Shown: positions 33,925-46,599 of the stretch, piece after piece
Layout of the letters: every line of letters starts with the position of its first letter
Numbering within the stretch: position 1 is the first letter of the stretch
NCBI GenBank assembly: GCA_029204225.1
Contig: CM055107.1
Span: forward strand, 23,680,178-23,744,177
Origin: Diphasiastrum complanatum
Taxonomy: Eukaryota; Streptophyta; Lycopodiopsida; Lycopodiales; Lycopodiaceae
Reading direction: 5' to 3'
Length of the DNA: 64,000 nt
The notes under the pieces: generated by a model
What the model was told of the DNA's origin: nothing
What the model saw: the letters and a program-made list of their open reading frames with translations, nothing else
Database searches by the model: none
Program-made: the position numbers and the translations under genes

Positions 33925-35280
33925 TATATATATCATGCAATGAAAAATTCTACCAGAGGTCGAATGGTTTATTGACGTGCTTATGCTAGGGGTCTTAAGA
34001 TGTAGGTATGCAATGGCTAAAGGTGGGTTGGGGGTGGTATGAGACATTGTGATCAGCTAAAGACTTCAGCGTGCTTGATTGGTGTCTATAGTTCTAGTGC
34101 ACAACTATGAGATGACAATGTCTCTATGGAGGGGTGGAAATTAAGTGTTCATCATTGATGGCTTGCTAACTTTATTTTGATCAATTTCAATGATGGGGGC
34201 ACTAATAGTCAATATGAGAGCCATGGATCTTAGTGAAAAGGTGTATTCATTTTATCTTTTTCTTGGTTGTGTTGAAATTTATGGATTTGTAATTTTAAAT
34301 ATTGTATTTTGTGGTTGAGAGGCTATAAAATAGTTCGCTTTTAGTTTGGACTAGAATTGGCCCTCTAAAGTTTCTACTTTTTAACAACCAATTTTTTATA
34401 GCAAAATTTGCAAAAGCACTTTATTTTTTTCTATCTTATTTATGTTTTAAAAATTGTTAGGAATTATTCAAATTTGATGATTTTTTTAGCCTTTACGAAA
34501 CCCAATTTGAAAATAATGTTTCCCTATCCAACGCCCCCCTTCCCCCCCCCCCCCCCCCCCCCCCCCTTCCCCCAACCAACCAATATAAATAAATTATGGC
34601 TCATAGAAAAGGGTGAGGGGTTGTACTCCCCCTCTTTAAATCTTTTTAGTCAAGCTTTTCTTAGGTTCTTAACAAAAAATACCATGTTTGAAATAATATT
34701 TTAAAAGGTAAGAAAGGGTGGAGGTACCATACATCATTCCCCCTTCCATGTACCACCTCTGTACCTCCTTGTGTGGAAAGCAAAAAAATTTCTCACACTT
34801 CACATTCTCCTCAAAAACCATAACTAAGCTTGAAAATCCATGTAATTGAAAATCAATCAAGGCTTCAAGCTTCAAGGGAGGATTCTTCTTCTCCCATCTC
34901 CATCACTCCATGTTGTACCTACAAATTGTACCTATGACTGGTACTATCATCGACAGCCAACTATAGAGGTCTCAATAGGGTATTGAAGATGACATAATCA
35001 TGTGATTTAGGAGATGACCATGAAGTTGAGAGATAGGTTTGACCCAGGGTCACTTGGGTGAGGGCATATTTGAGTAAGGTGGAACCTTTAGGAACTACCA
35101 CATAAACATGGGGCTAGGGCCAACCCCTTTGAACCCACAACCTAGCTAAGAGGTAGTAAAAGAGAAGAAAGAAGGTGTAGAGTTGCCACCCCCAATTTTT
35201 TTGAGGCATCATTCGACAAACTTCGAAGACTTCGGCCACTTCGGCACTTCGAAGACTTCGGCTTTTTTGGCCTTCGGCCA
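31751..35280. other. Upstream region of the glucanase gene and spacer
   Basis: The part next to 31750 should hold the glucanase promoter and leader (minus strand), but I cannot point to a certain TATA box. The rest has no supported gene. Simple repeats: a T run near 33179-33197, (TA)n near 33892-33931 and a C run near 34543-34567. Short ORFs such as 31993-32178 and 33691-34047 have no support. Confidence 0.45.
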
Positions 35281-36020
35281 TGTTGGTTGATGACAATTAA
35301 TATTCCGCTTGAATTAAAAGCTATAGACTTGCCGCAAACTTATCAGCAAGTAAATCTCCAGGAAGTCCTAAACATTCCAGCCAATTGGAAGTCGCAATTG
35401 ACGACCTAATTGCTTACTATAAATAGCTGATCATACTTCTATTAGTTTCAAGTAATGCAATTCTATTCAAGTATTGAATCATAGCATTATTAGAAGTTTT
35501 GAATACAATTGTTAGCAGCTCTCTCAAGCTTTCAAGCTTGAACACTCTTGAGCATTCTAGCTCACTTCTTTAGAGTTGATTTAGAGTTTGCCATTGTGCT
35601 TACTTCTTAGTGGAAGTGCTTATTCAGATACATTCTCAGTTACTCAGAGATAGCTTAGAGTACGCGGCTTCGATCCGCAATTTTATTGTGCTCATTTGCA
35701 TCTGATTTGTTTCCTTACTGAATCAATCAATCTTCTTATTGTGTTCAGTATATGTCAGTATATATGCATCTCTGTAATTCTTTGTGACTGATAATCGTCT
35801 GATAGATTTTGCTTCATGTTTGGCTACGTAATCACTTAATTGTTATCGATTTCAAAATTAGTTGCTAAAGATTGAACTTGATTTCTATCACTACCTTTTT
35901 GTTCAATATTGATAGGCATAGTAATGCATAAGAAAGAAGGTTAATTTGGATGTGCTCGATAAGTCGTGTATCTTATTTGATTTGTCAATTTGCTTGCTCT
36001 CATCTCATCACCTCTTTCCA
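35281..36020 (+). mobile_element. Copia element A, 5' LTR
   Basis: It starts TGTTGG and ends TTTCCA, 740 bp, with a TATA-like ACTATAAATAGC near 35417. It is followed by a tRNA-Met primer-binding site. The flank before it is rich in CTTCG repeats. The 3' LTR is not present because the element is cut at about 38.19 kb. Confidence 0.8.
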
Positions 36021-36023
36021 AAT

Positions 36024-36035
36024 TGGTATCAGAGC
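36024..36035 (+). other. Primer-binding site, initiator tRNA-Met
   Basis: TGGTATCAGAGC, the standard plant copia primer-binding site, three bases after the LTR end. Confidence 0.9.
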
Positions 36036-36258
36036 TGTGATCTTTATCAGGGCCTGATACTATTATGATATCAAAGTGCATGCTCTAATACTTGATATCT
36101 TTCATGATATCAAATTGATATTATTAGATACTTTTCATAGTATCATATTCTTCAATTTGTCATATCAAATTCTAGTGTTAAATAGTTGATTTCCAATTGT
36201 AGCACAGAACAGTATCTCTCTCTTAACGTCATCGAATCATGACAAACTAAAGTTCCAA

Positions 36259-38187
36259 ATGGATTCTCAAAGTAAAGGAGGTCTTATAGCAGAGAAACTT
36301 AATGGATCCAATTATCATTTGTGAAAATTTTAGATGAAGACCTTGCTAATCGCCAACGAGTTGTGGGATGTTCTTACAGGTATCGAAGTGAAACTTGAAG
36401 ACGACACAAACGACTCAAAATGGAAATCGAAAGATGGTAAAGCTTTAGCGCTTGTTATTCTCAATATATCAGACACTCAGATTGGCCACATATCTGAAGC
36501 TCAAACTTTAAAATAAGTATGGGACATCCTGAGCTCATTATATGATGTGAGGGACGTAACTTCTAAGTTACATCTATGAAGAAAATTCTTCACTCTCAAG
36601 ATGTTGAATGGTGATTCACTTTAGAATCACATCAACCAGTTTAAGAATCTCTTGCAACACATGGCCGCTATCAAATTAGTATAAATGATCAAGACGCAAT
36701 TATGACATTGCTTTCAAGCTTGCCCTCTACATATGAGAACTGGGTGATGATCATATCGACACACTCAGATTTAACTCTTATCAGAGTTATCACTATGTTG
36801 ATGCAAGAAGATAATCGAAGAAGTCAAGACGCTTCGTCAACTTCATCACCTCATGCTCTATATGTCAACAAAGACTCAAAATGACAGAAGCATAAAGGCT
36901 CCAAGCAGTCCGCATCAAATCAGAAGCCGACGCAAAGTCAAGGACAATCATCAAATCCACAATCAAAGAAGAAGATGTTTTGTAGGTATTGCAAGCGCAA
37001 TAACCATGAGATTCAGAATTGTAGAGTTCTCAAAGAAAAGAACGCCAGTAAGCAACCTGATCAACAAGCAAATACAGTTACAGCATCTCTCGGAGTCGAT
37101 ATGAACGAAGGCGCTTTTATGGTCAAAGACCGAAAGGCACTTTTGGATGATTCTTGGCTTCTGGCTTCTGGAGCTACACAACATATGACCAGTCATCGTG
37201 AGATCTTTCATTCCTATACGCCTTACAATACAAATAAGTATATTCATCTTGGCAATAATAGCACTCACACTATCGAAGGTGAAGGTACTGTAAGGATAAA
37301 GTTCTAGCATGATCAATTCAAACTACTGTCAAAAGTTTTGTATATTCCTATTTCTCTACAAATATGTTATCAGTAAGTAGAATTACAGATTTAGGTCATA
37401 AGGTGGAGTTTGAGTCTGATCAATGCAGAATTATCGATATGAGCGATAAGATCCTTGCAATCGATAGGGAGGCATGGATACTTATATAAGCTGGCACATT
37501 GTTATTCTAATACTAGTCAAGCCTTGAAAATCTCTACTCTTGTCAATAAAGCACTACTATGGCATCATCGATTAGGACACTTGAATCATGCATTTGTATC
37601 GAACATGTCTAGACATTCCCTGACACTTGATCTCGACTATCCATATGACAAAGTAGATCTCCCTCTCTGTCATAGCTGCATCCTTGGAAAGCAGACTAGG
37701 ATTCCTTTTAGATCAAGCCATAGGCATGCATCAAAAGTCTGTTAGACGTTGTTCATTCAGATATATGTGGTCTTATGCAAACTCCATCAATGCAAAGTAT
37801 TTTATTACTTTTATTGACAAATTTTTAAGAAGAACAATTGTTTACTTAATTAAGCAAAGCATGCAGAAAATCAAACTGGCAAAAAAATTAAAGCATTGAG
37901 GTCCGACAACGGGAGAGAATATATCTCCACCAAATTCAAGGAGTATTGTCTAAACAAAAACATTGAGCAACAATACATTACCTGCTATTCGCCTCCAATC
38001 GAATGGTCTTGCTGAGAGAAAGAACAGAACCTTAGTCGAATCGACAAAGTGCATGTTATCACATGCGAAACTTCTGAAGTCCTTCTAGGTTGAAGCAGTT
38101 TCTGTTAAAGATTCAATGAAGAAGCTGTAAATGAAACATTATTCAGATAGCTAGTCGAATCTCTTATATATATGACTATCACTCGTC
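36259..38187 (+). pseudogene. Copia element A polyprotein remnant
   Basis: Plus strand from ATG 36259. Gag is riddled with stops. The zinc knuckle CRYCKRNNHEIQNC lies near 36980. The protease shows LLASGATQHMT, with Ala where the catalytic Asp belongs. Pre-integrase LWHHRLGHLN and CHSCILGKQTR lie at about 37558-37700, followed by a frameshifted integrase core (HSD, RSDNGREY, ERKNRT). Near 38120 the sequence jumps to the RT/RNase H connection (LVESLIYMTITRP), so most of the reverse transcriptase is deleted. At about 38187 it abuts element B, which runs the other way. Nonfunctional. Confidence 0.85.
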
Positions 38188-41100
38188 CTACGGTTCGGTG
38201 GAAGATAGAGAGATAGTTGGTTGCTTCTTTGATAGCCATGAGACCACTCCATCTCCAAGATAGATTGCAAAGGCACTTGTTGACTTCCTATCCATTTGAT
38301 CACCTGCAAAATCTGAATCTGAAAATCCACAAAGGTTAGGTGTAGTACCTCCATACAAGATGCCAAAATCTCTAGATCCCGAGATGTATCTAAGTACTCT
38401 CTTTCCTAGCTTCCAATGAGCCTCACTAGGATCTTGCATAAATTGACTTAGTTTACCAACCACAAAGCTTAGATCAGGTCTTGTGATGGTTAACCATATA
38501 AGAGATCCTATTAGCTTTCTATAGAGAGTAATGTCCTTGAAGGATCTTTCATTACTTCTTGTAGTTAGCTTTACATTTGATTCCATAGGAGTAGAAACAA
38601 CTTTACAATCTTCCATATGAAACCTTTTTAGAATAGAGTTAACATACTTTTCTTGACATATGAATGTAGATTTAGAAGTTCTAATAATCTCTATTCCTAA
38701 GATATAATGAAGTTTACCAAGATCTTGAATTTCAAACTCTCTTTTGAGTGCCATCTTGATTTCATCTATATCTAGATTGTTACCACCACTTAAGATAATG
38801 TCATCAACATAGATCAAAAGTAAAGTGATATCATTTTCATTCAATCTAAAGTAGAGAGAATGATCATACTCACTCATAACAAAGTTTTGAGAAAGTAAGA
38901 AGGAATTTAGCTTAGCATACCAACTCCTTGGTGCTTGCTTTAGCCCATACAAACTCTTTTGGAGATAGCACACATGATTAGGCTCATCATGTGAAACATA
39001 GCCCTCGGGTTGCTCCATGTAAATATCTTCTTCAAGATCACCATTCAAGAAGGCATTAGTAACATCCATTTGCCACATATCCCAATCATAAAGAGTTGCA
39101 AGAGAGATTAGGATTCGAATAGTTACCATCTTTGCCACGGGTGCAAAGGTCTCATCATAGTCAATACCATATTCTTGAGCATACCCCTTTGCCACCAACC
39201 TTGCCTTGTACTTGTTGATTGATCCATCTTGATTTGTCTTGATCTTGAAGATCCACTTACAACCAATTGCCTTCTTGTCCTTTGGAAGCTTTACCAACCT
39301 CCATGTGTTGCTTTTGATGAGTGCTTGATGCTCATGATCCATGGCTTGGATCCATTCCTTCTTTTGAATTGCTTCACCTACACAAGTTGGTTCATCAAAA
39401 GAGGTAAGAAAAGCAAAGTTAGAGTTGTCCACCACTTGCTTTCCTTTTTCATCATAGGTTAGCCTTGATGGCTTAGCCCTTTGCCTTTGAGTCTTCCTTG
39501 AAGTTTGCTTTGGAGTGGCATCTCCATCTTCATCCAAGACATCTTGCACATCATGATGATTAGTAGGCACATCAACATCAACATCAACAACATTGGAAAC
39601 ATTCTCTTCATGAAAGATGACATCCCTACTTATGACAACTTTCTTTGTAGAAGGAATGTACACTTTGTAAGCCTTGCTTACTTCACTATAGCCAACAAAC
39701 ACACCCTTCTTTGATGAAGGATCTTCTTTAGTTCTATCATCAAGTGTGATATTGACAAAACATGTACATCCAAAGATCCTACAATGCTTGACACTCGGCC
39801 TTCTACCATAAAGAACCTCATGAGGAGTTTTACCATCCAAGGAAGCACTTGTCCATCTATTACATAGATAGTTAGCACATGCTAAAGCTTCCCCCCAAAA
39901 AGACTTAGCAAGATTAGCATGTAGTCTCATTGCCTTGGCACATTCACAAAGGGTTCTATTCTTCCTCTCGGCCACTCCATTCTGTTGTGGAGTCCTAGGA
40001 CTAGACATCTCCCTCTTAATCCCATGTGCTATACAAAAGTCTTTGAACCTATTTGAGGTGTATTCCCCTCCATTATCAGATCTTAAGCATTTGATCTTTG
40101 TATTGAATTGGTTTTCCATTTCATTCTTGAACTTGACAAATGCAGCAAACACTTCATCCTTACTTTTAAGAAGATAGATCCAAGTATACCTACTAAAGTC
40201 ATCAATGAAAGTTGCATACATCTTTGCCCCACCATTGCTAGTTGTACTAGAAGAATGAATATCAGAATGCACAAGTTGAAAAGCTTCTTTAGATCTAGAA
40301 GTAGATCTAGAATAAGCAAGTCTATGAGATTTGGACAAGGCACAATGTTCACAAACACTATTATTTGCAACAAGACTTTTAGGGAGACCAAGAACAAGCT
40401 CTTTCTTTGCCATTACCTCCAAAGATTTGAAGTTGGGATGGCCCAACCTCTTGTGCCAAACTTCTTGGTTTGTCAATTGCTCCCTAGCCATACATCCTTC
40501 ATGATTAGAGATCACACATGCATCAAGCTTGAAAAGTTTACCATGCCTCCTACCTTGAGCAATCAAGGATCCACATTTACTTATCAAACATGCATCTCCA
40601 ATGAACTCCACATCAAGTCCTTTGTCAATCATTTGACTTACACTAAGCAAATTCTTAGTGATTGAAGGAATGTACAAAACATTTTCAAGATTTGCTTTCC
40701 TATTTGTTGAAAGGGAAATAGGAATAGTGCCTATGCCTTTGATGTCACATTGACCATCATTTGCAGTGTAGATGATGTTACCTTCTCCCTCATAAGACAA
40801 TAAGGATGTAAAGTATTCCTTATGTCTTGTCATGTGAGATGAGGCTCCACTATCAATCCACCAAGGATCATTATCATCTATGTTGGCTAACAAAATTGAA
40901 GTCATAACAAGTGATTCACATGTGTTATGTTCTTCCTCATCTATTGTAAGATTTCCTTGCCTCTCTCCTTGCTCTCTTTTCTTCTTATAACATTCATTTG
41001 CAAAATGACCTTTTATCCCACAATAAAAGCACTTGAACTTTGACTTATTGTTCTTAGTAGAAGAGGAAGAGGAAGAGTGATCATCATGATCAAAGTTACC

Positions 41101-41778
41101 ACCTTTGGACCATTTCCCTTTGCCTTTACCTTTGCCCTTGAATTTGCCTTTTGTGAAGAAAGCCTCTTCACCTCCACCTTGCAAGGATGCACCATCAAGC
41201 TTTGATTGCAACCTATGTTCTTCAGCCAATAAGATTTCTTGCAAGTCAACCACACTTGGCAAGACTCTTTGAATGGCAAAACTTTGCACAAGGTTAGCAT
41301 GTTCATTTAGCAAACCATTCAACATAACTTGGACTATTTCACCATCTTTTATGTTCTCATCAATGCATGCTAAATCATCACTTAGGGACTTAACTCTCAA
41401 GATAAATGCATGAGCACTTTCACCCTCTCTTTGCCTACTAGAAAATATTTGTCTCCTTAGGGTCAATACCCTAGATGTGGACTTTGATTCAAAGAGCTTC
41501 TTTAAGGCATTCCATGCCTCACTTGCACTTTGACACTTTCCAACTTCCTTGAGAAGTTCATTTGTAACATTCATTTTAATGATATGAAGAGCCCTTTTGG
41601 CCTTCTTATCAAACCTTTGTTGCTCTTGAAGTGTGAGAGGTCTCTCTTCAATTTCTGCAACTATGTCCATGAGTTCATTCAACTCAAGTAAGGACTCCAT
41701 CCTCACTTTCCAAGTAGAGTAGTTTGATGAACTCAACCTTTCACTAGACTCTAGCATGATCCCACCATTGGAAGCCAT
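38188..41778 (-). pseudogene. Copia element B polyprotein, long but 3'-truncated
   Basis: An uninterrupted 1196-codon gag-pol frame on the minus strand. Gag starts MASNGG. Then come zinc knuckle CFYCGIKGHFANECYKK (about 251), protease WWIDSGASSHMT (about 306), pre-integrase VWHKRLGHPN, and an integrase core with Asp in HSDIH (about 504), Asp in RSDNGGEY (about 569) and Glu in QQNGVAERKNRT (about 598). Reverse transcriptase runs from IGCKWIFKIKT (about 838) to YVDD (about 989). RNase H begins SDSDFAGD (about 1159) but ends at LSSTEP, before the conserved EAEY acidic residue. The missing 3' end includes the second RNase H acid, polypurine tract and 3' LTR. Gag through reverse transcriptase show no stop or frameshift, making this the youngest-looking copia copy here. 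It cannot be autonomous as it stands. Confidence 0.93.
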
Positions 41779-42938
41779 GATTCTAATGTTTCTTCAACTT
41801 TTAGGTTCTGTCCTAAAGCACTTAGCACTCACTTTTCTCTCAACAAATGATAGATAAAGAGATCTATGAAGATTTAGGACCCTAAAACACTTCTATCTTG
41901 AACCTAGATGGTTTCCAAGCATAGAAAGGAAGATTGAAACACATGCAACACTTTGCACACACTAAGAATGGATTACAAAATCAAACCAACCTGAACACAC
42001 TCTTGCTTAAGCTCTCAAACTTTCCAGCAAGTGACCAAATCAAGTTATGGTGTGAAGAGTTACTTGCATTCTTAGAAAATACCCAAAACTAGGATGCCAA
42101 GATTACCTAGTAATGAACAAACTTGATCAACATATGATCAACACACTAAGATATTGATTCAACCTGTAAAACCACATGTAAACCACACTTCTAAAAGTTT
42201 ATAAACTCCAGCAAGTGATAAATACAAGATTTAGAGGTGAATGAATGAGCACACTTAGTGAATCACAAGACTAGCTTCACTATCTTGTCAAATCTTGGTG
42301 TTTAGATGTAGATCTAAGATCACTTCACATGAGAATGTTCCTCAACCTGTTAAGAACCTGAAAACACACTTGCATAATGGTTAACACCTTCCAGCAAATG
42401 CTCCAATCAAATTACATAAGGAGAGTTACTTACATGCTCAACAAAGTACACCAAAATTTATGCCAAAATTGATGACAATCTTTACAATATGCTCTTCACA
42501 ATGGAGCTTACAATATGTTCACCCAAAAAAGGGGATCTTTCATCCAAATGGGAGCTTTGCTCAGCCTTTAGGAGAATTACAACTCACTCAAAAGAGCATT
42601 TGTCATCCACTTAAGGAGAAGTTTCATCCACTTAAGGAGAGTGTTCATCCAAGAATGGAGATTGTCAACAATAGGATTGAAAAGAACATTGTTAGTATTG
42701 AATATGCACAAGCCTCACAATCACAAATGATTAGGTGTTATGATCTGATCCAAAATAGTTTCTTTTCAGCCTCTGATCTTCAATAGACCTGAAATATGCT
42801 TTTGATCCACAAGTTCAACTCACAAAACAAAGGTTAGTAAGATTTGATCAACAAAGCAATGCAAAATCATGCTAGAACTTGATCAAACATCCAAATATCA
42901 CCAAAAATGGAATACTTACTGTAAATAGAAGCCAACCA
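41779..42938 (-). other. Copia element B untranslated leader
   Basis: About 1.16 kb between primer-binding site and gag. It contains a short minisatellite-like stretch (42540-42665) built on TTCATCCACTTAAGGAGA. The plus ORF at 42460-42786 is incidental. Confidence 0.7.
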
Positions 42939-42950
42939 GCTCTGATACCA
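42939..42950 (-). other. Primer-binding site, element B
   Basis: Minus strand TGGTATCAGAGC directly after the LTR end, matching initiator tRNA-Met. Confidence 0.9.
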
Positions 42951-43520
42951 TGTGAAAAATACAGATCCTAAGTGGATCTAAACTCCAAGATCATTGGCTT
43001 GAATGCTTGCACTCCAAACTACATAAGCTAGGAATTGGCAACACATTCTATGCTACCTAGAATGCAAAGAACTTGATCAAAAAGCATTTATCACAAATGG
43101 AAACTTCCATAAACATCAAGTGAGGCCCAAAATAGCATTATACAGTCCATAATACATCAGCCTATCACTTTTGGAAAGCACCTAAGATCATACACAATAG
43201 CTTGAAGACAATACACACAACAATGCTCTCAATGGAGGAAGAAACAATGACAATGATCTATTGATCTCAATGAAGCATACAAAAGGTTTCTCCAACCTGT
43301 TCTCCACGACTTCCCTACTATTTATGGATGAGGAAGATGACTCTCTCTCCTCTCTCTAGAAGGTACTTGACCCTAGATATTCCCTATATAGGAAAAATAG
43401 CTAAAAATGGCTTATATGACCAAAATACATCAAAATGGACTCATTTTGAAGGGTATGAAGTTTGACACTTCATCATACTGAAAAAATACAGTAAATAAAA
43501 ACATTGTGGCCTGGTTCACA
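42951..43520 (-). mobile_element. Copia element B, 5' LTR
   Basis: On the minus strand it starts TGTGAACC and ends TTTTCACA, 570 bp, with inverted ends TGTGAA/TTCACA. TATA-like CATAAATAG lies near 43320. Its start is two bases from the start of the element C LTR. Confidence 0.8.
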
Positions 43521-43522
43521 CG

Positions 43523-44181
43523 TGTGAAACTCCAGAACCAAAACTATTTACAATTTTAGCCAATTTAGGCCTCAAACTAGCTAGGAAATGTTGACAATTT
43601 TCACATTAGACTTAGAGTTTGACTTTTCAAAGTTAATTATTCTAGATTTCACTTGCATAGACACTTTTGGAAAGTGTGGAAAAGTTGGTAGTCGAGTTTG
43701 AGTAGATTCAAATTTAAATGTTGGATACATTGAATCTAGACCCAAAAATAGTAGGGTTTACATTTTGGAGGGAAAGACAAGTGGCCAAATAGGGTTTGGA
43801 CCTGTTATAAAAGGATGTAACTCATGGAGAAGCATATCTTCTCTCTTCTCTATCTCATTTCATGGTTATACATGGTTCTCTTGGGTTCTATTATCCATTG
43901 GTGCACTATACTTGTGATATCTTGCAATTCTATGTGTAGAATGATCTATATTTGCTATTTTCAAGTTCACACGTGTGAAATATAGTAGGGTACTATTTTT
44001 GTATAGATAATAACTTCTATTTATGTTTTGATTCATGTTTGATCAAGTTCTATTAGAGTTTGCATTCTATTTTGTGTGGAGATGCTGATTTTTCTACATT
44101 GGCAAGATTGGTGGAGTAGCTTGTTTTGTAACCAAAGATCTTTAGTAGATTTGGATCTGAATTGATCCCAAACATTTCACA
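43523..44181 (+). mobile_element. Copia element C, 5' LTR
   Basis: It starts TGTGAAAC and ends ATTTCACA, 659 bp. Homologous to the minus-strand LTR at 55858-56504: they share, among others, GAATCTAGACCCAAAAATAG, GGTTTGGACCTGTTATAAAA (TATA) and the region around GCAATTCTATGTGTAGAATG. It is followed by TGGTATCAACTT, a primer-binding site decayed in its last bases. Confidence 0.85.
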
Positions 44182-44779
44182 TGGTATCAACTTGTGTTTC
44201 AAGTTATGAAAGAGGCAATCTCATCTATCAATGATTTGGTGAAGATATCAAGGCTAGAGCATGCAAGAGAGGATTCTACACCAAAATCAAGTTTCTTGCA
44301 TTTGTAGTTTGGATCTTTGTAGATCAAAACCCTATATAGATTTATAAACTTGATCAATTTTGATTTATTGAATTCACGTGCTGGATTTGGCCAATTTTTT
44401 GGATCATTAGAAAAGCCTAAGTGGTGGCTAATAAATTGCATATTAGATTTTCAGCATTTGCATGTAGATTTGGAATAATCATTTTTTTGTGATTTTGTCA
44501 AAATCCTAATTTTGATCGGATCTCTAGATAGTGAGGTTGTTGGACTTCATTTGAGTGTGATTCAATCTTAGGAAGTGAAAGAGTCATTAGATTGAGGATA
44601 TATCATATGTTGATCAAGATTTCATGATTCTATGTGTTGATTTGCTTGGTATAAAAGCTAGAAGAGAATTTTGAGTAGTTTCAAATCTTTGTGATTTCTC
44701 TTTGAAAACATTTGTTGTTGTTCAGAGGAGTGCTTTGTGCATTGAAATAGGTTGAAAGTGAGGATCAAGTCATTGCTAC

Positions 44780-45604
44780 ATGGCAATATCAAGTGGAGTC
44801 ATGTTGGAAGCCAATGATAGGCTTATCTCAAGTAACTATTCATTATGGAAAGTGAGGATGGAATCACTTCTTGAGATGAATGATGTTTTGGATATTGTTG
44901 TAGGTTTGGAGGAGAGACGAGCAACACGACAAGATCAAGTGAGGTATGACAAGAGGGCCAAGAAGCCTCTACACATGATCAAGATGAATGTTACCAATGA
45001 ACTTCTCAAGGAAGTTGGCAAGTGTACGTCATCTGAGGATGCTTGGGATTCATTGAAGAAGCTTTATGAGTCCAAGTCTACTTCTAGAGTGTTGACTCTA
45101 AAATTGAATGATGAGTTGGCTTGCATTGATGAGAGCATTGAGGAAGGAGAGTTTGTTCAAGTTATTCGTAATGGATTGTTGGATGCTCATGCTAACATTT
45201 TTCATAGTTTAGCTATTCAAAAGACTTTGCCAAGTTTGATGGATCTTCAAGAGATCTTGATCAATGAAGAATACAGGCTTCAAGCAAGAGGTGGATCTAC
45301 ATCGACACTTCAAGAGGAGGCTATGTTCACAAAGGGCAAATTCAAGGGCAAAGCCAAAAGTAAGTGGTCTAAAGGGCAAGATCAAGGGGAGGCTTCTTCA
45401 AATGGAAAAAAGAAGGATAGAACAAATCTCAAGTGCTTCTATTGTGGCATCAAAGGACACTTTGCAAGTGAGTGCTACAAGAAGAAGAGAGATTAAGGAG
45501 ACAAGCAAGGTAATCTTACTCTTGATGAGGGTGGTTTGTATGTTCAAGATGCAGATGATGATGCTTTTGTGATGTCTTCATGTATGCTTGCTAATGATGC
45601 ATCT
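44780..45604 (+). pseudogene. Copia element C gag
   Basis: The frame from ATG 44780 (MAISSGVMLEANDRL) gives a gag of the same lineage as element B, with zinc knuckle CFYCGIKGHFASECYKK just before the stop at 45494-45496. An in-frame deletion of about 27 codons after SRVLTLK removes part of the UBN2 region. Beyond the stop a gag-like sequence continues to about 45604 (DDDAFVMSSCMLAND). There it meets an integrase fragment in the opposite orientation, so protease and pol do not follow. Confidence 0.85.
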
Positions 45605-46590
45605 CAAAAGGTGTCCTTCCATCCAAAATAGCACTTGGCCACCTATTGCACAAGAAATTGGCACACAACAAAGCTTGATCCCAAAATGGTTTATCAAGAT
45701 TTAGCACTTAACCTCATGGCTTTAGCACTTTCACATAAAGTCCTATTCGTCTTTTCAGCCACTCCATTTTGTTGTGGGGTCCTTGGTGTTGTATACTCCC
45801 TCTTGATCCCATGCTCATCACAAAAGTCATTGAACTTGGTAGATATGTACTCACCACAATTGTCATTTATTCGGCACTTGATCCTTGTGAAAAATTGGTT
45901 CTCCCTTGCATTCTTGAACTTAACAAAGACATCATACACTTCATCTTTGCTCTTTAGTAGATAGATCCAACAAAATCTACTAAAATCATCAATGAAAGCT
46001 ACATACATCTTAGCTCCACTATTGCTAATTGTAGTAATTCCATGAATATCCGAATGTACAAGTTGAAAAGGCTTTGAAGATCTAGAAGTAGACCTAGCAT
46101 AAGGCAGTCTATGCGACTTAGACAAAGCACAAGACTCACAAACATGATTGATGCCACTTAAGAAACTTGGAAGACCTATCACAACCTTCTTTCTTGCCAT
46201 TACCTCCAATGACTTGAAGTTGAGGTGTCCCATCCTTTTATGCCAAACCTCTTGAATAGGTATCTGCTCTCTTGCAACACGTCCAACTTGGTTAGCAATA
46301 ACACAAGCATCTAGTTTGGACAATTTTCCTTGCCTTTTACCTTTTCCAATCAAGACATCCTTCCTTTTGATCATACAAGCATCTCCATCAAACTCAACCT
46401 TGAGGCCTTTACTTAGAAATTGACTCACACTAAGTAAATTCTTGGTAATGGATGGAATCAACAAGACATCCTCTAAATGAACATTCCTATTTGTGGAGAG
46501 AGAAATAGGAATTGTGCCAATCCCTTTGATTGCACACTCACCATCATTGGCCATGTAGATCACCCTCTTGTCATGAATGAACATGGTGTT
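45605..46590 (-). pseudogene. Copia integrase fragment, inverted
   Basis: The minus strand reads from just after the protease (VIYMANDGECAIKGIG) through pre-integrase VWHKRMGHLNFKSLEV and CESCALSKSHR to an integrase core with HSDIH and QQNGVAEKTNRT. The RSDNGGEY box is altered (RINDNCGEY). A frameshift near 45694 leads to PFWDQALLCANFLCNRW, and it ends at RTPFEM. The catalytic protease motif is missing upstream. The next codons of such a protein are found at 58399 (TPSEMLFKKRPS), also on the minus strand. Confidence 0.85.
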
Positions 46591-46599
46591 TCAAAATGA

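Noticed and set aside
33691-34047. ORFs across the TA repeat
   Set aside because: IYIYIY stretch is the microsatellite; nothing else supports a gene.
39229-40665. Several plus-strand ORFs over copia element B
   Set aside because: Antisense frames of the polyprotein.
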